From: Pelecanus crispus
Lineage: Eukaryota; Chordata; Aves; Pelecaniformes; Pelecanidae
Length of the DNA: 64,000 nt
Reading direction: 5' to 3'
Assembly (NCBI RefSeq): GCF_030463565.1
Contig: NC_134656.1
Location: 501,001 to 565,000, forward strand
Shown: positions 1 through 11,565 of the stretch, piece by piece
Layout: each line of letters begins with the position of its first letter
Position numbering within the stretch: the stretch's first letter is position 1
Notes under the pieces: model-generated
The model's input: the letters and a program-made list of their open reading frames with translations, nothing else
Database searches by the model: none
Told to the model about the DNA's origin: nothing
Translations under genes and position numbers: made by a program

Positions 1-1690
1 ACGCTGCCTGGCTCCTGTCTGGGGGAGGAACCTGCAGCTTTGGGTTTTTTCGTCCCTAGCCAAGGGGACTTTCTTTCCCTTTGACGTCAGGGCATTTCAT
101 GAGGCTGCTAGGGGTGCTTCAGGGGAGCTGCCTTCCAGTAAGGTGGGAAGAGTCCTGTCAAAGGAGGGCTCGGGGGGCTGGGACCACTCGTGGGAGCTGT
201 TCCCCCTCCAGCAAGGAACAAAGTCAGGCCTGCGAGCATGGCCCTCGGCCCTGCTGGGCCTGGGAGCTCGGGAGCTGTCCGTGGCCCGGGAACGAAGCTG
301 GGATCGCCCGGATGGGTCAGAGCGAGGGCTGGGCCAGGTAGAGTGCAGGAGGGCACAGCCCAGTGCTCACGTGGAGGGCAAATTACAGCCCGGTGCTTGG
401 CCCGGCCGGGCAGTTTCTCTCTTGGGAAAGATGTTTACCCCAAGAGCGGGGATGAGTTATTTCCTGTGCTCCCAGCAGGGAGGTGGGCAGGTTGGATGCC
501 GGAGGGAAACCCGCAGCGCCCAGGGAGCCATGTGGGCAGCAGCCATAGCCACAGGCAAGTGCCTGAGCAACACAGCTGGTCACAGTGACATGGCGCAGGG
601 TCCAGCCACCCTGCCTCGGCAGCTGGGGAGGGGACCCCAGTGCTCCCCGGCTCCAGGAGCCGGCACTGGACCCTCCTCCAGACCCCTTGTCCTCTGGCTG
701 CTGGAGACAGCAGCTGGCATTCCCTCAGTGCCTGTGCCACACTGGGAGGGGAGGCAGAGGAAAGAACCCTCCAAAAATCAGAGGGGTGCCCACATGTGCC
801 AGGAAGAGAGATGGCAAAGGGGAAAGCAGGCAGGGCCTTCCAGGCCTCTTCTCTCATGGCTGAGAGGTGAAAGAAGCAGCTCCAAGTTTACAGAAAGGTG
901 TTTTAGGAAACACTACACTGTATTTAGCCAGAGAGATTCGACAGTATCAGATAGTGTTACAAAACCCTCCATCAAGAGGAAATCCCCAACCACGCGGCAG
1001 TCCTGTTCCCGCGATGGGCCGACTCTACCAAAACCAAAGTGTTCATGAAGGAAGCGGCTGATCAGGGAAAACGCTGATGGTGACTGAACCACAGCGATGA
1101 GCGAGGTCTCCCAATGCCCCCCACCATGTCCTGCAGGACACAGCCGGCTGCATCCCAACACGATGGGCTTTGGAGCTGCGGGTGTTGGAGCCACTCTTGC
1201 TGGCGAGGGGGAACGGGGAGCTCGCCCAGCCCGAGAGCAACGCCCAAGGGCCAGGGCTTGTTTGCTCTTCTCAGTAATTTTTCCTCCCCCACCCCACACG
1301 TTTAAAGCCTTTGCTCTCCACCTCACCGCAGCTTTGTTTGCACTGCTGTGACCCCCAGCACCCCTCCCACCTCCCGCAGCACACAAGCTGTTGATGAGGG
1401 AGGGCAGGTTCCCTTTTCTGAGAGCAGCTGCCATAACCAGACAAACAACTCCTCTGCTCCAGACCGCAGGCTGCGCTGCCCGCAGCAGAGATTGCCACCC
1501 TCCGGAGCTGCTGCCTCCTAACAAGCAGGCTTGCTCCGCTACCTGGAGGGCACCGCAGCGAGGCAAGACCACCAAGAAGCAGGGTTCAAAGCCCTGCCTG
1601 ATCTCACAGGACGAGCGAGCCCCACCGTCCCATCCTGCCGGCAGGGAGGGGCGGCGGCAGCTGGCGCAGAGACAGACACAGCTCCCGAGT
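1..1690. other. No gene recognised at left edge
   Basis: Open frames here are short, GC-driven and overlap on both strands; none resembles a protein I know. In other vertebrates the neighbours beyond ZSWIM1 are NEURL2, CTSA and PLTP, but I see no exon of these. A perfect CRE palindrome (TGACGTCA) lies at 82-89, so a promoter could lie near the edge, but nothing downstream supports it. Confidence 0.5.
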
Positions 1691-1703
1691 GATACAAAGC
1701 CGA

Positions 1704-1709
1704 TTTATT
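1704..1709 (-). terminator. ZSWIM1: ZSWIM1 polyadenylation signal
   Basis: AATAAA on the minus strand, about 400 bases past the ZSWIM1 stop codon, giving a 3' UTR of roughly 0.4 kb with cleavage expected near 1690. Confidence 0.7.
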
Positions 1710-2108
1710 GGCTTCGTTGCACAACACATCGCAGCTGGAAGGGCCTGCAGGCACTGGCCAGGGATCAAATAATTTTGTCACGTTATTATACAATTGCCTC
1801 CCACGTCACGCCACCTGCGGTTGGCTCCCAGCCACATCTCCTAGTAGCCAGGTCAGCGGCTGGTTACCCATTCCAGGGCAACCTGGAGTTCCCAATCCAG
1901 TTCCTCAGCTGCCCTGTGCAAGGGACGACACTCGCTCAGCAGATAAAGGACCCAAACTGCCCCTTCCACACCGAGCCCTGAGGGAGTGACAGGCTGAGGG
2001 GAGTAAAGGGGGAAGCCATGGAGTGATGAACAGGCCTCCTGCATGTCTGCTGCCCTGCTGCTCCCGAGGACCCGCACACAGAGCTGCCACCTTGGCTCCC
2101 GCGCAGTG

Positions 2109-3812
2109 CTAGAGCTTCACCTCGACATAGGGCCCGATCCAGCTGTCAGCCAGCTCCCGGAGGGTCCGGTACCTGCGCTCAAACTCCTCCCCGCTGCAGT
2201 GGGTGAGAAGCCGGCTGATCTCCGCTACGAGGAAGGACACCAGCAGGGATTTATCCAAAGACTCATTCCAGGAGCTCTTCAGAACCTCCAAGAGGCTATC
2301 AGCACTGTCTTGCCCAGCCTGATGGGCATCGCATCCCTTCTGCCACTGTTTGCTGAGCATCTCCGGCTGCAAGGTCTTCCTGTCCGAATTCAGCACGGCC
2401 AGGACATGCCGGCAGGGCAGCTGGAAGACCTGGTTGAAGTGGCAAGTGCAGCTGCTCGGGCCTTTCAGGTCCACCCTGTGAGCATCCTCCAGGACCTGTA
2501 TGCTGAGGGCGTCCTCCCCAGTGCCTATCAGCTGCACCGACTTCTGAACCACCGCAAACTCACTCAGGCACAGCCTGGCAGCGGGTTCTGTGCAAATATC
2601 GCTCAAAGACTGCTTGATGCGTTCTTCAGTCCTTTGGTTAATCTCCTCCTCGCTGTCACCCTCCAGGTTTTCTGGGACCTCCAGTTTAGCCGCAGGAGAT
2701 GGAGGATTTAACGAGGACTGAGGGCTTGCAGGCTTGCTCTGGAGGAGACCCTGGGGGATTTCAGGCCGATGCTGAAGAGCTGCAGAGAGCCGAGGAACTG
2801 CCGGCAGACTCTGGAGAACAACCACGGGACTCTTAGCAGCCGCGAGAGAGGCTGCCACCGGCCGCTGCTGCTGAGCTGCTGTCATGGTGGGGGAGGCTTG
2901 GACGGAGCTCTGAGATGGCTTACCCTGGCATGCCGGAGGGGCAAGAGGTAGACCCGAGGCAGGCAGGCTTTGGGGAGCTGCCTGAGCAGCACAGTGACCA
3001 GAATGGGGAGCGGAGCACATCATGGCATCAGGAGGGCTCTTAGAAACGCACTTTTGGTAGTGCTGGGCTAAGGAGGTGATGCAGCTCTCCAGAGAGAGCC
3101 CGGTGCTGAAAACCTGGCTTAACCCCTGGGTGACGACCTCCAGGTCCCTAAAGTAGTTACCGCTCTCCCCCCAGCTCCCCTCCCTGTGCACAGCCCAGAT
3201 CTCCTCATCGAGCAGCCAGTGAACATGGAGCTGAGGCAGCAAGTCTGGCATCACGAGGTCCCTCAGCAGGGTGTGCATCTTCCTGCGGCGGCTCTCGGTG
3301 GCTGCGCACACGGTGTCGCTCAGGGCGGCCAGGATCAGGCGCTCGGCGCGGCCCTCCAAGGCCAGGCGCTGGATCTGCTGCTGCAGGCGCTTGCAGAGGT
3401 GGAAGACAGAGAGCTGCACCTCGGCTGTGGGAAAGGCCTGGACGAGGGCCGGCAGCTGGGGGAGGCCGGGGCACACCAGGAGGAGCCGGGTCTCGGCCCA
3501 GGCGGGGTTGAAGGCCCTGAACGCCCCGTACATGCAGGACAGGCTTCCCGCAGACTCATCCCGCGGGACGGCGAGATGCACCACCCTGGCCATGCCGCCC
3601 CGCAGCGCCGGGGCCGGCCCGGCCACCAGGAAGATGTAGAGCGCTCGTCCCGCCGGCCCGCCCGCCCGGTGCACCAGCAGCGCCCGGGGGAAACGGGCGA
3701 AGACGCGGCCCATGGCGGCACTCTGGAAGCTGACGGAGGCCATGCCGCCGCCCGCGCCCAGCTCGTAGGCCACCAGCGAGCCGCGGCCCGGGCCCGGCGG
3801 GGCCTGCGCCAT
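2109..3812 (-). CDS. ZSWIM1: ZSWIM1, zinc finger SWIM-type protein, single coding exon
   Basis: A single 567-residue coding exon. The C-terminal third holds the SWIM zinc-finger pattern CxC...CxH (CTC ... CRH, around residues 450-470). The protein ends in a block matching mammalian ZSWIM1 (FERRYRTLRELADSWIGPY). Upstream is the transposase-like core typical of ZSWIM1/ZSWIM3 (FPTAEVQLSVFHLCK). The start is taken at 3812, in a strong Kozak context, because the N-terminus from there aligns with the mammalian start; the frame stays open 28 codons further upstream. A proline/serine/glutamine-rich linker of about 130 residues in the middle is longer than in mammals. ZSWIM proteins are thought to bind nucleic acid or act as ubiquitin-ligase adaptors in the nucleus; the exact role of ZSWIM1 is poorly known. 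Its paralogue ZSWIM3 lies about 300 bp upstream on the same strand. Confidence 0.95.
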   Translation of the reverse strand: MAQAPPGPGRGSLVAYELGAGGGMASVSFQSAAMGRVFARFPRALLVHRAGGPAGRALYIFLVAGPAPALRGGMARVVHLAVPRDESAGSLSCMYGAFRAFNPAWAETRLLLVCPGLPQLPALVQAFPTAEVQLSVFHLCKRLQQQIQRLALEGRAERLILAALSDTVCAATESRRRKMHTLLRDLVMPDLLPQLHVHWLLDEEIWAVHREGSWGESGNYFRDLEVVTQGLSQVFSTGLSLESCITSLAQHYQKCVSKSPPDAMMCSAPHSGHCAAQAAPQSLPASGLPLAPPACQGKPSQSSVQASPTMTAAQQQRPVAASLAAAKSPVVVLQSLPAVPRLSAALQHRPEIPQGLLQSKPASPQSSLNPPSPAAKLEVPENLEGDSEEEINQRTEERIKQSLSDICTEPAARLCLSEFAVVQKSVQLIGTGEDALSIQVLEDAHRVDLKGPSSCTCHFNQVFQLPCRHVLAVLNSDRKTLQPEMLSKQWQKGCDAHQAGQDSADSLLEVLKSSWNESLDKSLLVSFLVAEISRLLTHCSGEEFERRYRTLRELADSWIGPYVEVKL

Positions 3813-3960
3813 GGCCGGCCCTGCCACGGCCCCGCGGCCGCCGCTACCGGGGGGGACACATCCCGGCATGCCCCGCGCCCTTCCGGGGGGACACATCCCG
3901 GCATGCCCCGCGCTCTGCCAGCGACGCCACCAATCACCGCGGGGTGCGCCATGACGTCAG
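3813..3960 (-). promoter_or_regulatory. ZSWIM1: ZSWIM1 promoter: CCAAT box, CRE and a 35-bp tandem duplication
   Basis: A CpG-rich stretch upstream of ZSWIM1 with CCAAT at 3930-3934 and a perfect CRE (TGACGTCA) at 3952-3959, which suggests NF-Y and CREB/ATF input. Next to the start codon a segment of about 35 bp (core CCCGGCATGCCCCGCGC) occurs twice head to tail, at about 3848-3882 and 3883-3914, lengthening the 5' leader. Confidence 0.55.
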
Positions 3961-4108
3961 GCAGCGGCACAGCGCCCTCTGCCGGCTGGGCGCGCCTCCG
4001 CCCCTACCGGTCGCCGGGAGCCGAGCGCTGGTACCGCAGCAGCCGCTGCATAGCGCGGAGGGCCGGGCGCCGCCCGCAGCTCCCCTCCGCCGTCACACGG
4101 CTCCCCCG

Positions 4109-7100
4109 TTACCCAGAGCAGTGCGGGGTCAGCGGCTCCTTCCCCGCCGCCTCCCCCGCTCCCGGTGACCGAGCCCAGGCAGCCAGGATCGCTGCCAGCG
4201 CGGAGCTGCGCTCCTCCAGCTCCTGCCCCTCGCACTGCATCAGCAGGTTGGACAGCTCTAGGCTGAGGGACCGCACTCTCTCCCCCCTGCCCTCCGTCCG
4301 GCTGCCCACCGAGCCCCTGCCGCAGCCCGGGAGGGTGGCCCCAGGGGCCGGGAGCCGCTGGTACCTCTTCCGCCAGCGCCTGCACACCATGCCCTCCTCC
4401 ACATGCCGCCGCTGCACCTGCAGCACGGCCAGGACGTGCCTACAGGGGAGCCGGTAGCGGCAGTGAAAGCCACAGCTGCATCTCCGGCAGTCCCGGCTCA
4501 CCCGGTGTGCATCTTCCAGCAGCCAAACAGTGATGCTGCCCGGCACAGGGCTGAGCAGCTGGGTGGACGTCTGCACCACCTCCCACTCCTTCAGGCACAG
4601 CCAGGAGCCCAGGTCCGTACAGCTCTCCCGCAGCACGGCCAGCATGCAGTCCATCCCCGCCACGGCAGCCTGTCCGGTGGGCTCGGGGCACTCAGCAAGA
4701 GCCCGAGAGCCAGAAACGGGGCCTGGTTCTGCTGCAGCACCAGCACGCACATCGGGCTTCTCCTGGAGGCTGCTCTGACCGTCCTCCTCTGTACTTGAGA
4801 GACCCCGGTTCAGGCTTTCCAAGCCTCTGGAATCAAGGCAGTCTGCACACTCCAGAAAAGAAAGAACACTTGCCTCCAAGGACGGCTGCTGGCCAAAGAG
4901 AGTGGCTATTCGGTGCGTGATGAGGTCCAGGCTGTCCATGTGTGTGCTGCAGGAGCGCAGACCTTTCTCTGCGTGCACGCGCCACAGCAGCTCACAGCAG
5001 AACCAGTGGGCTCGCAGGTAATCGTACAGCTCCGGGCTGACCACGCACTTCACCAGCTGGGACAGGGCATCCAGACTTGCAGCCGAAGGGGAAAACACGG
5101 CTTTCTGCAAGGCCAGCGTCAAGTTCTGCTTGAAGGAAGAGGAGATTTCTGCTTCCTTCACGTTCTTCTCAAGCAGTCGGACGGTGTGATAGACAGAAAG
5201 GAACACCTGGGCAGAAGGAAAGAGCTCATGGAGGATGGCTTTGTGAAAGAAGGACACATCCACAAAGACAGCCTGGATCTTTTGCCACTCGGGGTTGAAC
5301 TCCTTGAAGATGGTCAGCATTTTCCTGACGCTGTGTCCTGTGTCATCCTTCAGCAGCGACAAGTGCACCACTCTCCCCACTCGCTCCTTACTCTCTACAA
5401 GGAAAGCATAGAGAATGTGTCCCGCCTCGCTCAGCACCCTGTGCAGCAGGAGGCTCTTGGGGAACTGCATAAACCAGCTCCTCATCTTGCTGGTCTGGAA
5501 GCTGAGCCTGTCCAGGCCGTGGTTGCTGTCTGCGCTGATTGAGGCCAGCGAGCCCCTGTCAACCCTCAGGAAGGTTTTCATGACCTCAGCAACCCTGACA
5601 AGCGCTGAGGCTGAGGCATTTTCCTTCTCTGCCTCAGGGAGCGCAGGAGCCCTGTATGGAGCAGCTGCTCCATCCACCGGTTGTCCCGTGACCGCGTGCG
5701 AGTCCTCATCTGCCACAGCACTGCTGTCGGTCCCACCCGCCTGCTGCAGCTTACGCAGTTTTGTTGCGGGGCTGTCATGTGCTGTGGTGCTTGCTGTCGC
5801 AGCGGTGGCTCTGGTCAGGGAAAACACTGGGTCTGCGTGGACATGGTCGCTGTTCAGTTCGCTGATCACAAGCTGGTCTATGTCCTCCTGATATTGCAAC
5901 ACAAAATAAGCTGGACACAAGCTGGGCTGCTGCTTTCTTTTCTTGCTGTATTTTTGGGTCCGGGCACAACCAAACTTCACCTGCATGAACCTGCAAACAT
6001 TGAGAAAGCATTAATAGGGGAAGCAATGGTGGTGTAGGCTGCCAGCATTTAGTTTTGACTTTTCTTGCATGCCAGCCCTATATTCAATTAGTAAGCACAA
6101 AAAACCCCCACGTATGCCCATCAGACATGTGGGCTGGCTTTCCGCTCAGCGAAGTCTGGGGCAAGAAAGCTCAAACAGAGGAAAAACGAAGGAACTGAGA
6201 GTTACAACAGCCACAGCAAGACACCACAAAGCAGCCCCAGCTCTTGTGCCCAACAGTGCCTCTGTTTCTGCTCTCCAGACAGCAAAGCCATCCACAAAAA
6301 CTTGAAACCTGCATGTTTGTGTCTTACTCTGTTAAAGCACATGTTTCTGCAACTCCTCTGCATCTGGACGAGCAGGCTAGAACAGAGCAAGAAAGGCTGC
6401 AAGGCATGAGATTAAGTTATATTTTAAGAAGGTAAAGGGAACAGTTGTGTAACTGGAGAATGACCTTGCAGCCTTTGCACACACGAGCAGATCCACTGAC
6501 TTGGAGGGAAATGAGATGGTGTCAGGGCATCACTGACCCGTTCAGATAAGCAAAGGCTGCGGAATCGAGAGGGAAACCTGACAGCACCTTTCCACTGCAG
6601 TGAGGTAAATGCAGCTAGGGAACACTAACAGGCCCAATATTTAGCATCCTGCTACTGGAGCAGAAAAAGGCAGGAGCTATAGTTTGCCAGCAATTTCAAA
6701 GATCAAAGCTACAGGTTTTGCTACAAGAGGCAGAGAGAATTATCAAGCGAAAAGGCAGAGTAAACCAGAGCTAAGCAGCAGACACAGGACAGTGGAGTGC
6801 AAGCCCGGGGACAAGGGGCCAGCAAGAGGGCTGGGACACAGTGAGGGGGGAGGACACAGCAAAGAGTGACACAGGAACAGCTGAGACCATGGAAGCGGCA
6901 AGTGCGTGACATACACAAGAGCGCTCTCCTCCCCAGGTGCATCACTACCGGATCAACCCCCCTGAAGTCACGCAGAGCCCAGTTAGAAGAGCACCCGACC
7001 GGGTACAGACAAGAGCTTGCGCCCCGTGGGAGAGCGCTGCAGTGGGGTTTGGGCGCTGGCTGACAGCTCTGACTGCGGGCGTGTGCCCCATCCCCGGGCC

Positions 7101-7408
7101 TGCGTGGGGCCTCCCCGGGGAGCCCCGAACCCCCGGGGAGCCCCGCTGGGCGCACGGCCCCGCCTCGGGCCCCGCTGCTGCGAGGCATCGGGCCGGCCTG
7201 GCGGGGCAGGGCCCGGCGGCGGGGGGGGGACCGCGGCGGCGGGGCAGCCTTACCTGACATCCTCACGGACGGCGGTGCCGTGCTGCCGGTTGTGGCAGCG
7301 GACCGAGAGGCAGCTCCGCAGGCCGTAGCGGCAGCCCTGCGCCAGCTTGTAGGCGCGGAAGCGCTCCCTGAAGTCCTCGTAGCTCCTGAAGCGGGCCCCC
7401 AGCTCCAT
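4109..7408 (-). CDS. ZSWIM3: ZSWIM3, zinc finger SWIM-type protein 3 (two coding exons)
   Basis: Coding exons are 7254-7408 and 4109-5990 (minus), 678 residues against 696 in human. Exon 1 starts MELGARFRSYEDFRERF, like human ZSWIM3, and ends AG|GTAAGG; exon 2 begins after TTTGCAG, and the join reads REDVRFMQVKFGCARTQ, matching the family. The N-terminal FAR1-like segment (exon 1 and start of exon 2) is followed by the transposase-like core (FPKSLLLHRV, LFPSAQVFLSVYHT) and the SWIM finger CSC...CRH near the C-terminus (RLPCRHVLAVL). The end (about 15 residues) differs from mammals. Presumably a nuclear DNA-binding or adaptor protein; function largely unknown. The 1.26-kb intron (5991-7253) shows no other gene. 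Confidence 0.95.
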
Positions 7409-7731
7409 GGCGGGCCCGGGCCCCCAGCACCACAGCCCGGCCCCGCCGCCGCCGCGCCCCCAGAACCAGCCCGCCGCCCCCGCCGCCTGTATTAAACCAG
7501 CTGGGGCACCGCCCACACCCTGAATATGGCCAATCAGAAGCGTCTTCTCCCGATTGACAGGAGGCCAGCCAGCCAGCCCAGAGCTTTCTGCCACCACCTG
7601 GGCGACTGACGGCTCGATCGCCCAATCAGCTGGCGGCGCCCCGCCCCGCGGGTGGGCGGTACTTCCCGCCCCGTCGCGCGGCGGCCGGATGTTGTCGCTG
7701 TCGGTGCCGCCGGTTCCGGGTCGCTGCGCAG
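7409..7731. promoter_or_regulatory. Divergent ZSWIM3/ACOT8 promoter
   Basis: Only 323 bp separate the two start codons. The segment is CpG-rich, lacks a TATA box and has two CCAAT boxes in the CCAATCAG context (7530-7534 and 7622-7626), the usual NF-Y arrangement of bidirectional housekeeping promoters. Confidence 0.7.
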
Positions 7732-10700
7732 ATGGCGGCTCCGGGCGACGCCGGCGGGGCTGGCTCAGGGCCGGGGCCGGTGGCGGAGCGGCCGCCGCCC
7801 GGGGACCTGCGGAGCGTGCTGATCACCAGCGTGCTGAACCTGGAGCGGCTGGAGCTCGACCTCTTCAGGTAGGCGCGGGCGCCGGGCCGCCGGGACCGGG
7901 CCGCCCTCCCCGCCGCCGCCCTCACCGCCGCCGCCTTCTCCCCCCGCAGGGGCCGGCACCACTGGGTGCCCGCTACGCAGCGCCTCTTCGGCGGGCAGAT
8001 CGTGGGGCAGGCCCTGGTAGCGGCCGCCCGCGCCGTCAGCTGGGACGAGCAGGTCCACTCGCTGCACTGCTACTTCGTGCGGGCAGGTGGGCCGGGCCGG
8101 GCCGGGGGAACCGGGCTGCAGGAAGCGGGGCCGAGCCGGTGACCCCGGCGGCTGGGGGGCCGGGGGGCCGGGCTGCGGATCCCAGGGCCGGGGGGTGCCG
8201 GGGGCTGAGAGGCGGCAGCGGGGCGGATGGCTGACTGTGGAGGGTGGGGTGCGGGATGGGGAACAGGGGGTCCGGGAGGCCTGGGCTTATGGAGGGATGG
8301 GGCCAGGCAGTGAATCTGGCGGCTGAGGGGCTGGGGAGTCCTAGAATCGTTTAGGTTGGAAAAGACCTTTAAGTCTTTAAGTCTATGGTTGGACTTAAAG
8401 GTCTTTTCCAACCTAAACGATTCTATGATTCTATGATTACCAAGTCCACCACTAAACCAGTTAAAGGTAGAATCATAATTAATGTCATGTTTCCTGGCTT
8501 GGTGGCTGGATTATTTTTTAATGAAAGTAAAATTAGGAATCCCTAAGGTTGGAAAGGATCTCTAAGATCATCAGCCCAACCATCAACCCAACACCCCCAT
8601 GCCCACTAAACCATGTCCCGAAGTGCCACCTCTGCCCATTTTTTGAACCCCTCCAGGGCTGGGGACTCCCCCACCTCTCTGGGCAGCCTGTTCCAATGCT
8701 TGACCACTCTTTCCCTGAAGAAATTTCTCCTAATATCCAATCTAAACCTCCCCTGATGCACCTTGAGGCCATTTCCTCTTATCTTATTGCTTGTTCCTTG
8801 GGAGAAGAGACCGACCCCCACCCCACTGCACCCCCCTGCCAGGCAGCTGCAGAGAGTGATCAGGTCTCCCCTCAGCCTCCTCTTCTCCAGGCTGAACACC
8901 CCCAGCTCCCTCAGCCACTCCCCATCAGCTCTGTGCTCCAGACCCTTCCCCAGCTCCGTTGCCCTTCTCTGGACACGCTCCAGCACCCCAATGTTCTTCT
9001 TGTGCTGAGGGGCCCAAAACTGGACACAGCATTCCAGGTGTGGCCTCACCAGTGCTGAGCACAGGGGCACGATCCCTGCCCTGCTCCTGCTGTCCACACT
9101 ATTCCCGACAGAAGCCAGGATGCTGTTGGCTTTCTTGGCTACCTGGGCACACTTCTGGCTCATGTTCAGCCGGCTGTCAACCAACACCCCCAGGTCCTTT
9201 TCGGCCAGGCAGCTTTCCAGCCACTCTTCCCCAAGCCTGGAGCGTTGCGTGGGCTGAGGCCCGCGGGGGTGAGCAGGTGCCGCCATCCCAGCTCCAGCAC
9301 AGCAGAGGGTGTGGGTGGCAGTGCCAGCTCAGGGAGCAGTGGGCTCGGCCCCCCTGGCCCCAGTGCTCAGCCTCTGTAGGTCAGGTCCCCTCTGTGGTGC
9401 GTGGTGGCCCAACGGCAGAACGTCCCTTTTCTGTCCCAGGGGACCCCAGGGTGCCAGTGCTGTACGAGGTGGAGCGGACCCATACAGGGAAGAGCTTCTC
9501 TGTTCGTTCCGTAAAGGCCATCCAGCATGGAAAGCCGATCTTCATCTGCCAGGCCTCCTTCCAGCTCTCCCAGGGGAGCCCAGTGCAGCACCAGTTCACC
9601 ATGCCTGCCGTGCCGCCCCCTGAGGAGCTGCTGACGCAAGAGGAGCTCATCCAGAAGTTCCTGCAGTGAGTGGGGTGGAAGGGGCACGCCGGGGATGCCC
9701 TTCTCTGCAGCTGGGGCTTAGGGAGGCGCAGGGATTGGGGTGACCGCCTGAGGAGTTCTCAAATACGCCTGGGAGGGGAGTATGGAAGCAGGACGGGACA
9801 GGAGCCGTGCTCCTCCTGCCTTTCTGGGTGGCCCTGGGTCCCTGGGCTGAAGCCGCTGCCAGCAGGACGTGCCCCTGGCCTGCCTGGCATTGACCTCACT
9901 TCTCCCCGTTGGTCTACAGGAATCCTAACTTGGCAGAGCAGTACAGAAAGCATCTCAACAAGATTGAAGCTGAAGATGTGCCGATTGACATCAAACCCGT
10001 GAACCCACCAGATATAGTCTCCTCGGAGCCGCAGGAACCAAAGCAGCTCTTCTGGGTGCGAGCACGAGGCTACATAGGTGGGTCCTGCCAGGAGGGTGGT
10101 CTGGCTGCCGCGTGAGCCGAGGGCTCGGGCTCAAGCTCATGCTGTAGAGCACGCTGGTGATCGAGAGGGTTGTGATTCAGGGGCTGTCTGCGCCCCGAGC
10201 CTGCAGGGAAGCCTGGGGATTTCAAGGCTGAAATACAGGTACGGGTGCCAGAGCGTGAAGCGATGCCCGTGTGCCGTGCTCCACCGCGGTGGGCTTTCCC
10301 TGGGGGGCCCGGCAAGGGGAGCGGGTCTGAAAGAGCATCTCAGCTCTGCTTGGCCAGCACCTGACCCTTGGGGAAGCAGAGCTCCCGGGGCTGTGCCTCG
10401 TGCTGCGCGCCCAGGCTCGTCCCACGGCCACCCCGCAGGGGACAGGCAGTGCCGGTTGCTTTGCAGGAGAGACTGACATGAAGGTGCACTGCTGCGTGGC
10501 CGCCTACATCTCCGACTACGCCTTCCTGGGCACGGCCCTGCTCCCGCACCTGCAGTACCGCATCAAGTTCATGGTCTCCCTCGACCATTCCATGTGGTTC
10601 CACGCGCCCTTCCGAGCAGACCACTGGATGCTGTATGAGTGCGAGAGCCCCTTTGCTGGTGAGTCCTCGCCGCGTTCCCCAAGAACCCGCAAGGCAAAGA

Positions 10701-10876
10701 CCGACTTTGCCCATCCCAGGGCATGGCGAGCCACGGTCTGACAGGCACTGTCTGCAGGCGGGTGCCGGGCACTGGTGCAGGGACGGCTGTGGCGCAGGGA
10801 CGGGGTCCTGGCTGTCACCTGCGCGCAGGAGGGACTCATCAGAGTGGACCAAACGCCAAACCAGAGCAAGCTCTAG
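7732..10876 (+). CDS. ACOT8: ACOT8, peroxisomal acyl-CoA thioesterase 8
   Basis: Six exons: 7732-7868, 7950-8086, 9440-9665, 9920-10077, 10467-10658, 10758-10876; total 969 nt, 322 residues (human 319). All introns are GT-AG. The double hot-dog thioesterase hydrolyses medium- to long-chain and bile-acid CoA esters in peroxisomes. The TesB-type catalytic residues are in place: Asp236 (ISDYAF), Ser257 (two before DHSMWF) and Gln307 (AQEG). The protein ends in Ser-Lys-Leu, the canonical PTS1 import signal. Exon 1 has an Ala/Gly/Pro-rich start followed by the conserved DLRSVL block. Intron 2 (1.35 kb) was enlarged by CR1 sequence. Transcribed divergently from ZSWIM3. Confidence 0.98.
8342..8425. 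repeat. Perfect 34-bp inverted repeat made of CR1 3' ends
   Basis: Arms 8342-8375 and 8392-8425 are exact reverse complements, separated by a 16-base loop. Both arms are the CR1 terminal sequence (GGTTGGAAAAGACCTTTAAG type), and the right arm continues into the ATTCTATG microsatellite tail of a plus-strand CR1 end. It can form a long hairpin in the ACOT8 pre-mRNA. Confidence 0.85.
8530..9253 (-). mobile_element. CR1 LINE, 5'-truncated, antisense in ACOT8 intron 2
   Basis: The minus strand encodes the C-terminal part of CR1 reverse transcriptase in one long open stretch (motifs [57 protein letters not shown]), followed by the usual CR1 3' UTR (minus strand reads GATCTTAGAGATCC). The 5' end is truncated near 9253, just after the SRLGEEWLE segment. 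The near-intact frame suggests a fairly young copy. CR1 is the dominant LINE of birds and truncates in this way on insertion. It lies between exons 2 and 3 of ACOT8 without touching splice sites. Confidence 0.93.
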
Positions 10877-11129
10877 CTGAGGAACACCCGTGGGCTGGGG
10901 CTCAGGTCAGGGAGGGACCCCGGGACCGAAACAGATGTGGGTAAGGTGGGACCTGGGCGACAGCGGGAAGGAGCCTCGAAGGCGACCGGGCTGGATCCAG
11001 CGCTGCGAGGCGTGCTGGTGCCAGGCCCTCCGCGATGGATGGGGACCCGCAGGGGCATCCGCTGCGACCGACTGCCAGCTGCACGGCGCATACCCGTTTG
11101 CTGCCATCCGCCACCCTTCACCTGCCTTA

Positions 11130-11135
11130 AATAAA
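11130..11135 (+). terminator. ACOT8: ACOT8 polyadenylation signal
   Basis: AATAAA about 250 bases after the ACOT8 stop codon. The 420 bp between here and the SNX21 signal form the convergent intergenic gap and show no gene. Confidence 0.8.
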
Positions 11136-11559
11136 GCCGTCAGGTGACCAGCTGGGCTCCATCCCGTGGAGTTTGTCCCCTCGTCCCCCGTGATTGTGCT
11201 CAGCCAAGGGAGCTTCTCCTGGCAGGGGAGGGTGGGCAGCTCCGGGGGTGCTGGGGGACGGCTCTGCCACCGCAGCAGGCTGGGTGGCAGGAAGGGAAGG
11301 TGCTACTGCGGCATATGTGGCTTCCCCTTCTCACTTCTCCTGCCCTCCTCATGCCCCGGTGCTTGTGTCAGTTGCTGCTTCTGCTCACCCTCGGCCTCCT
11401 CCCTCGGGAAAGGGGGCCCAGCTGCTAGGAGCCAGGGAAAGGGGATGCGTCAGCTCCCACCTCAGCGCGGGGGGGCTTGAGGCTTCCTGCTGACGGTGTC
11501 CAGGGGGAAGTGAAGCTGAACAGACGCTGCAGGCACCTCGCTCTTCTTCCTACCAAGAC

Positions 11560-11565
11560 TTTATT
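11560..11565 (-). terminator. SNX21: SNX21 polyadenylation signal
   Basis: AATAAA on the minus strand, with a second overlapping-strand copy near 11579-11584, about 410 bases beyond the SNX21 stop. The two genes ACOT8 and SNX21 converge here. Confidence 0.7.
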
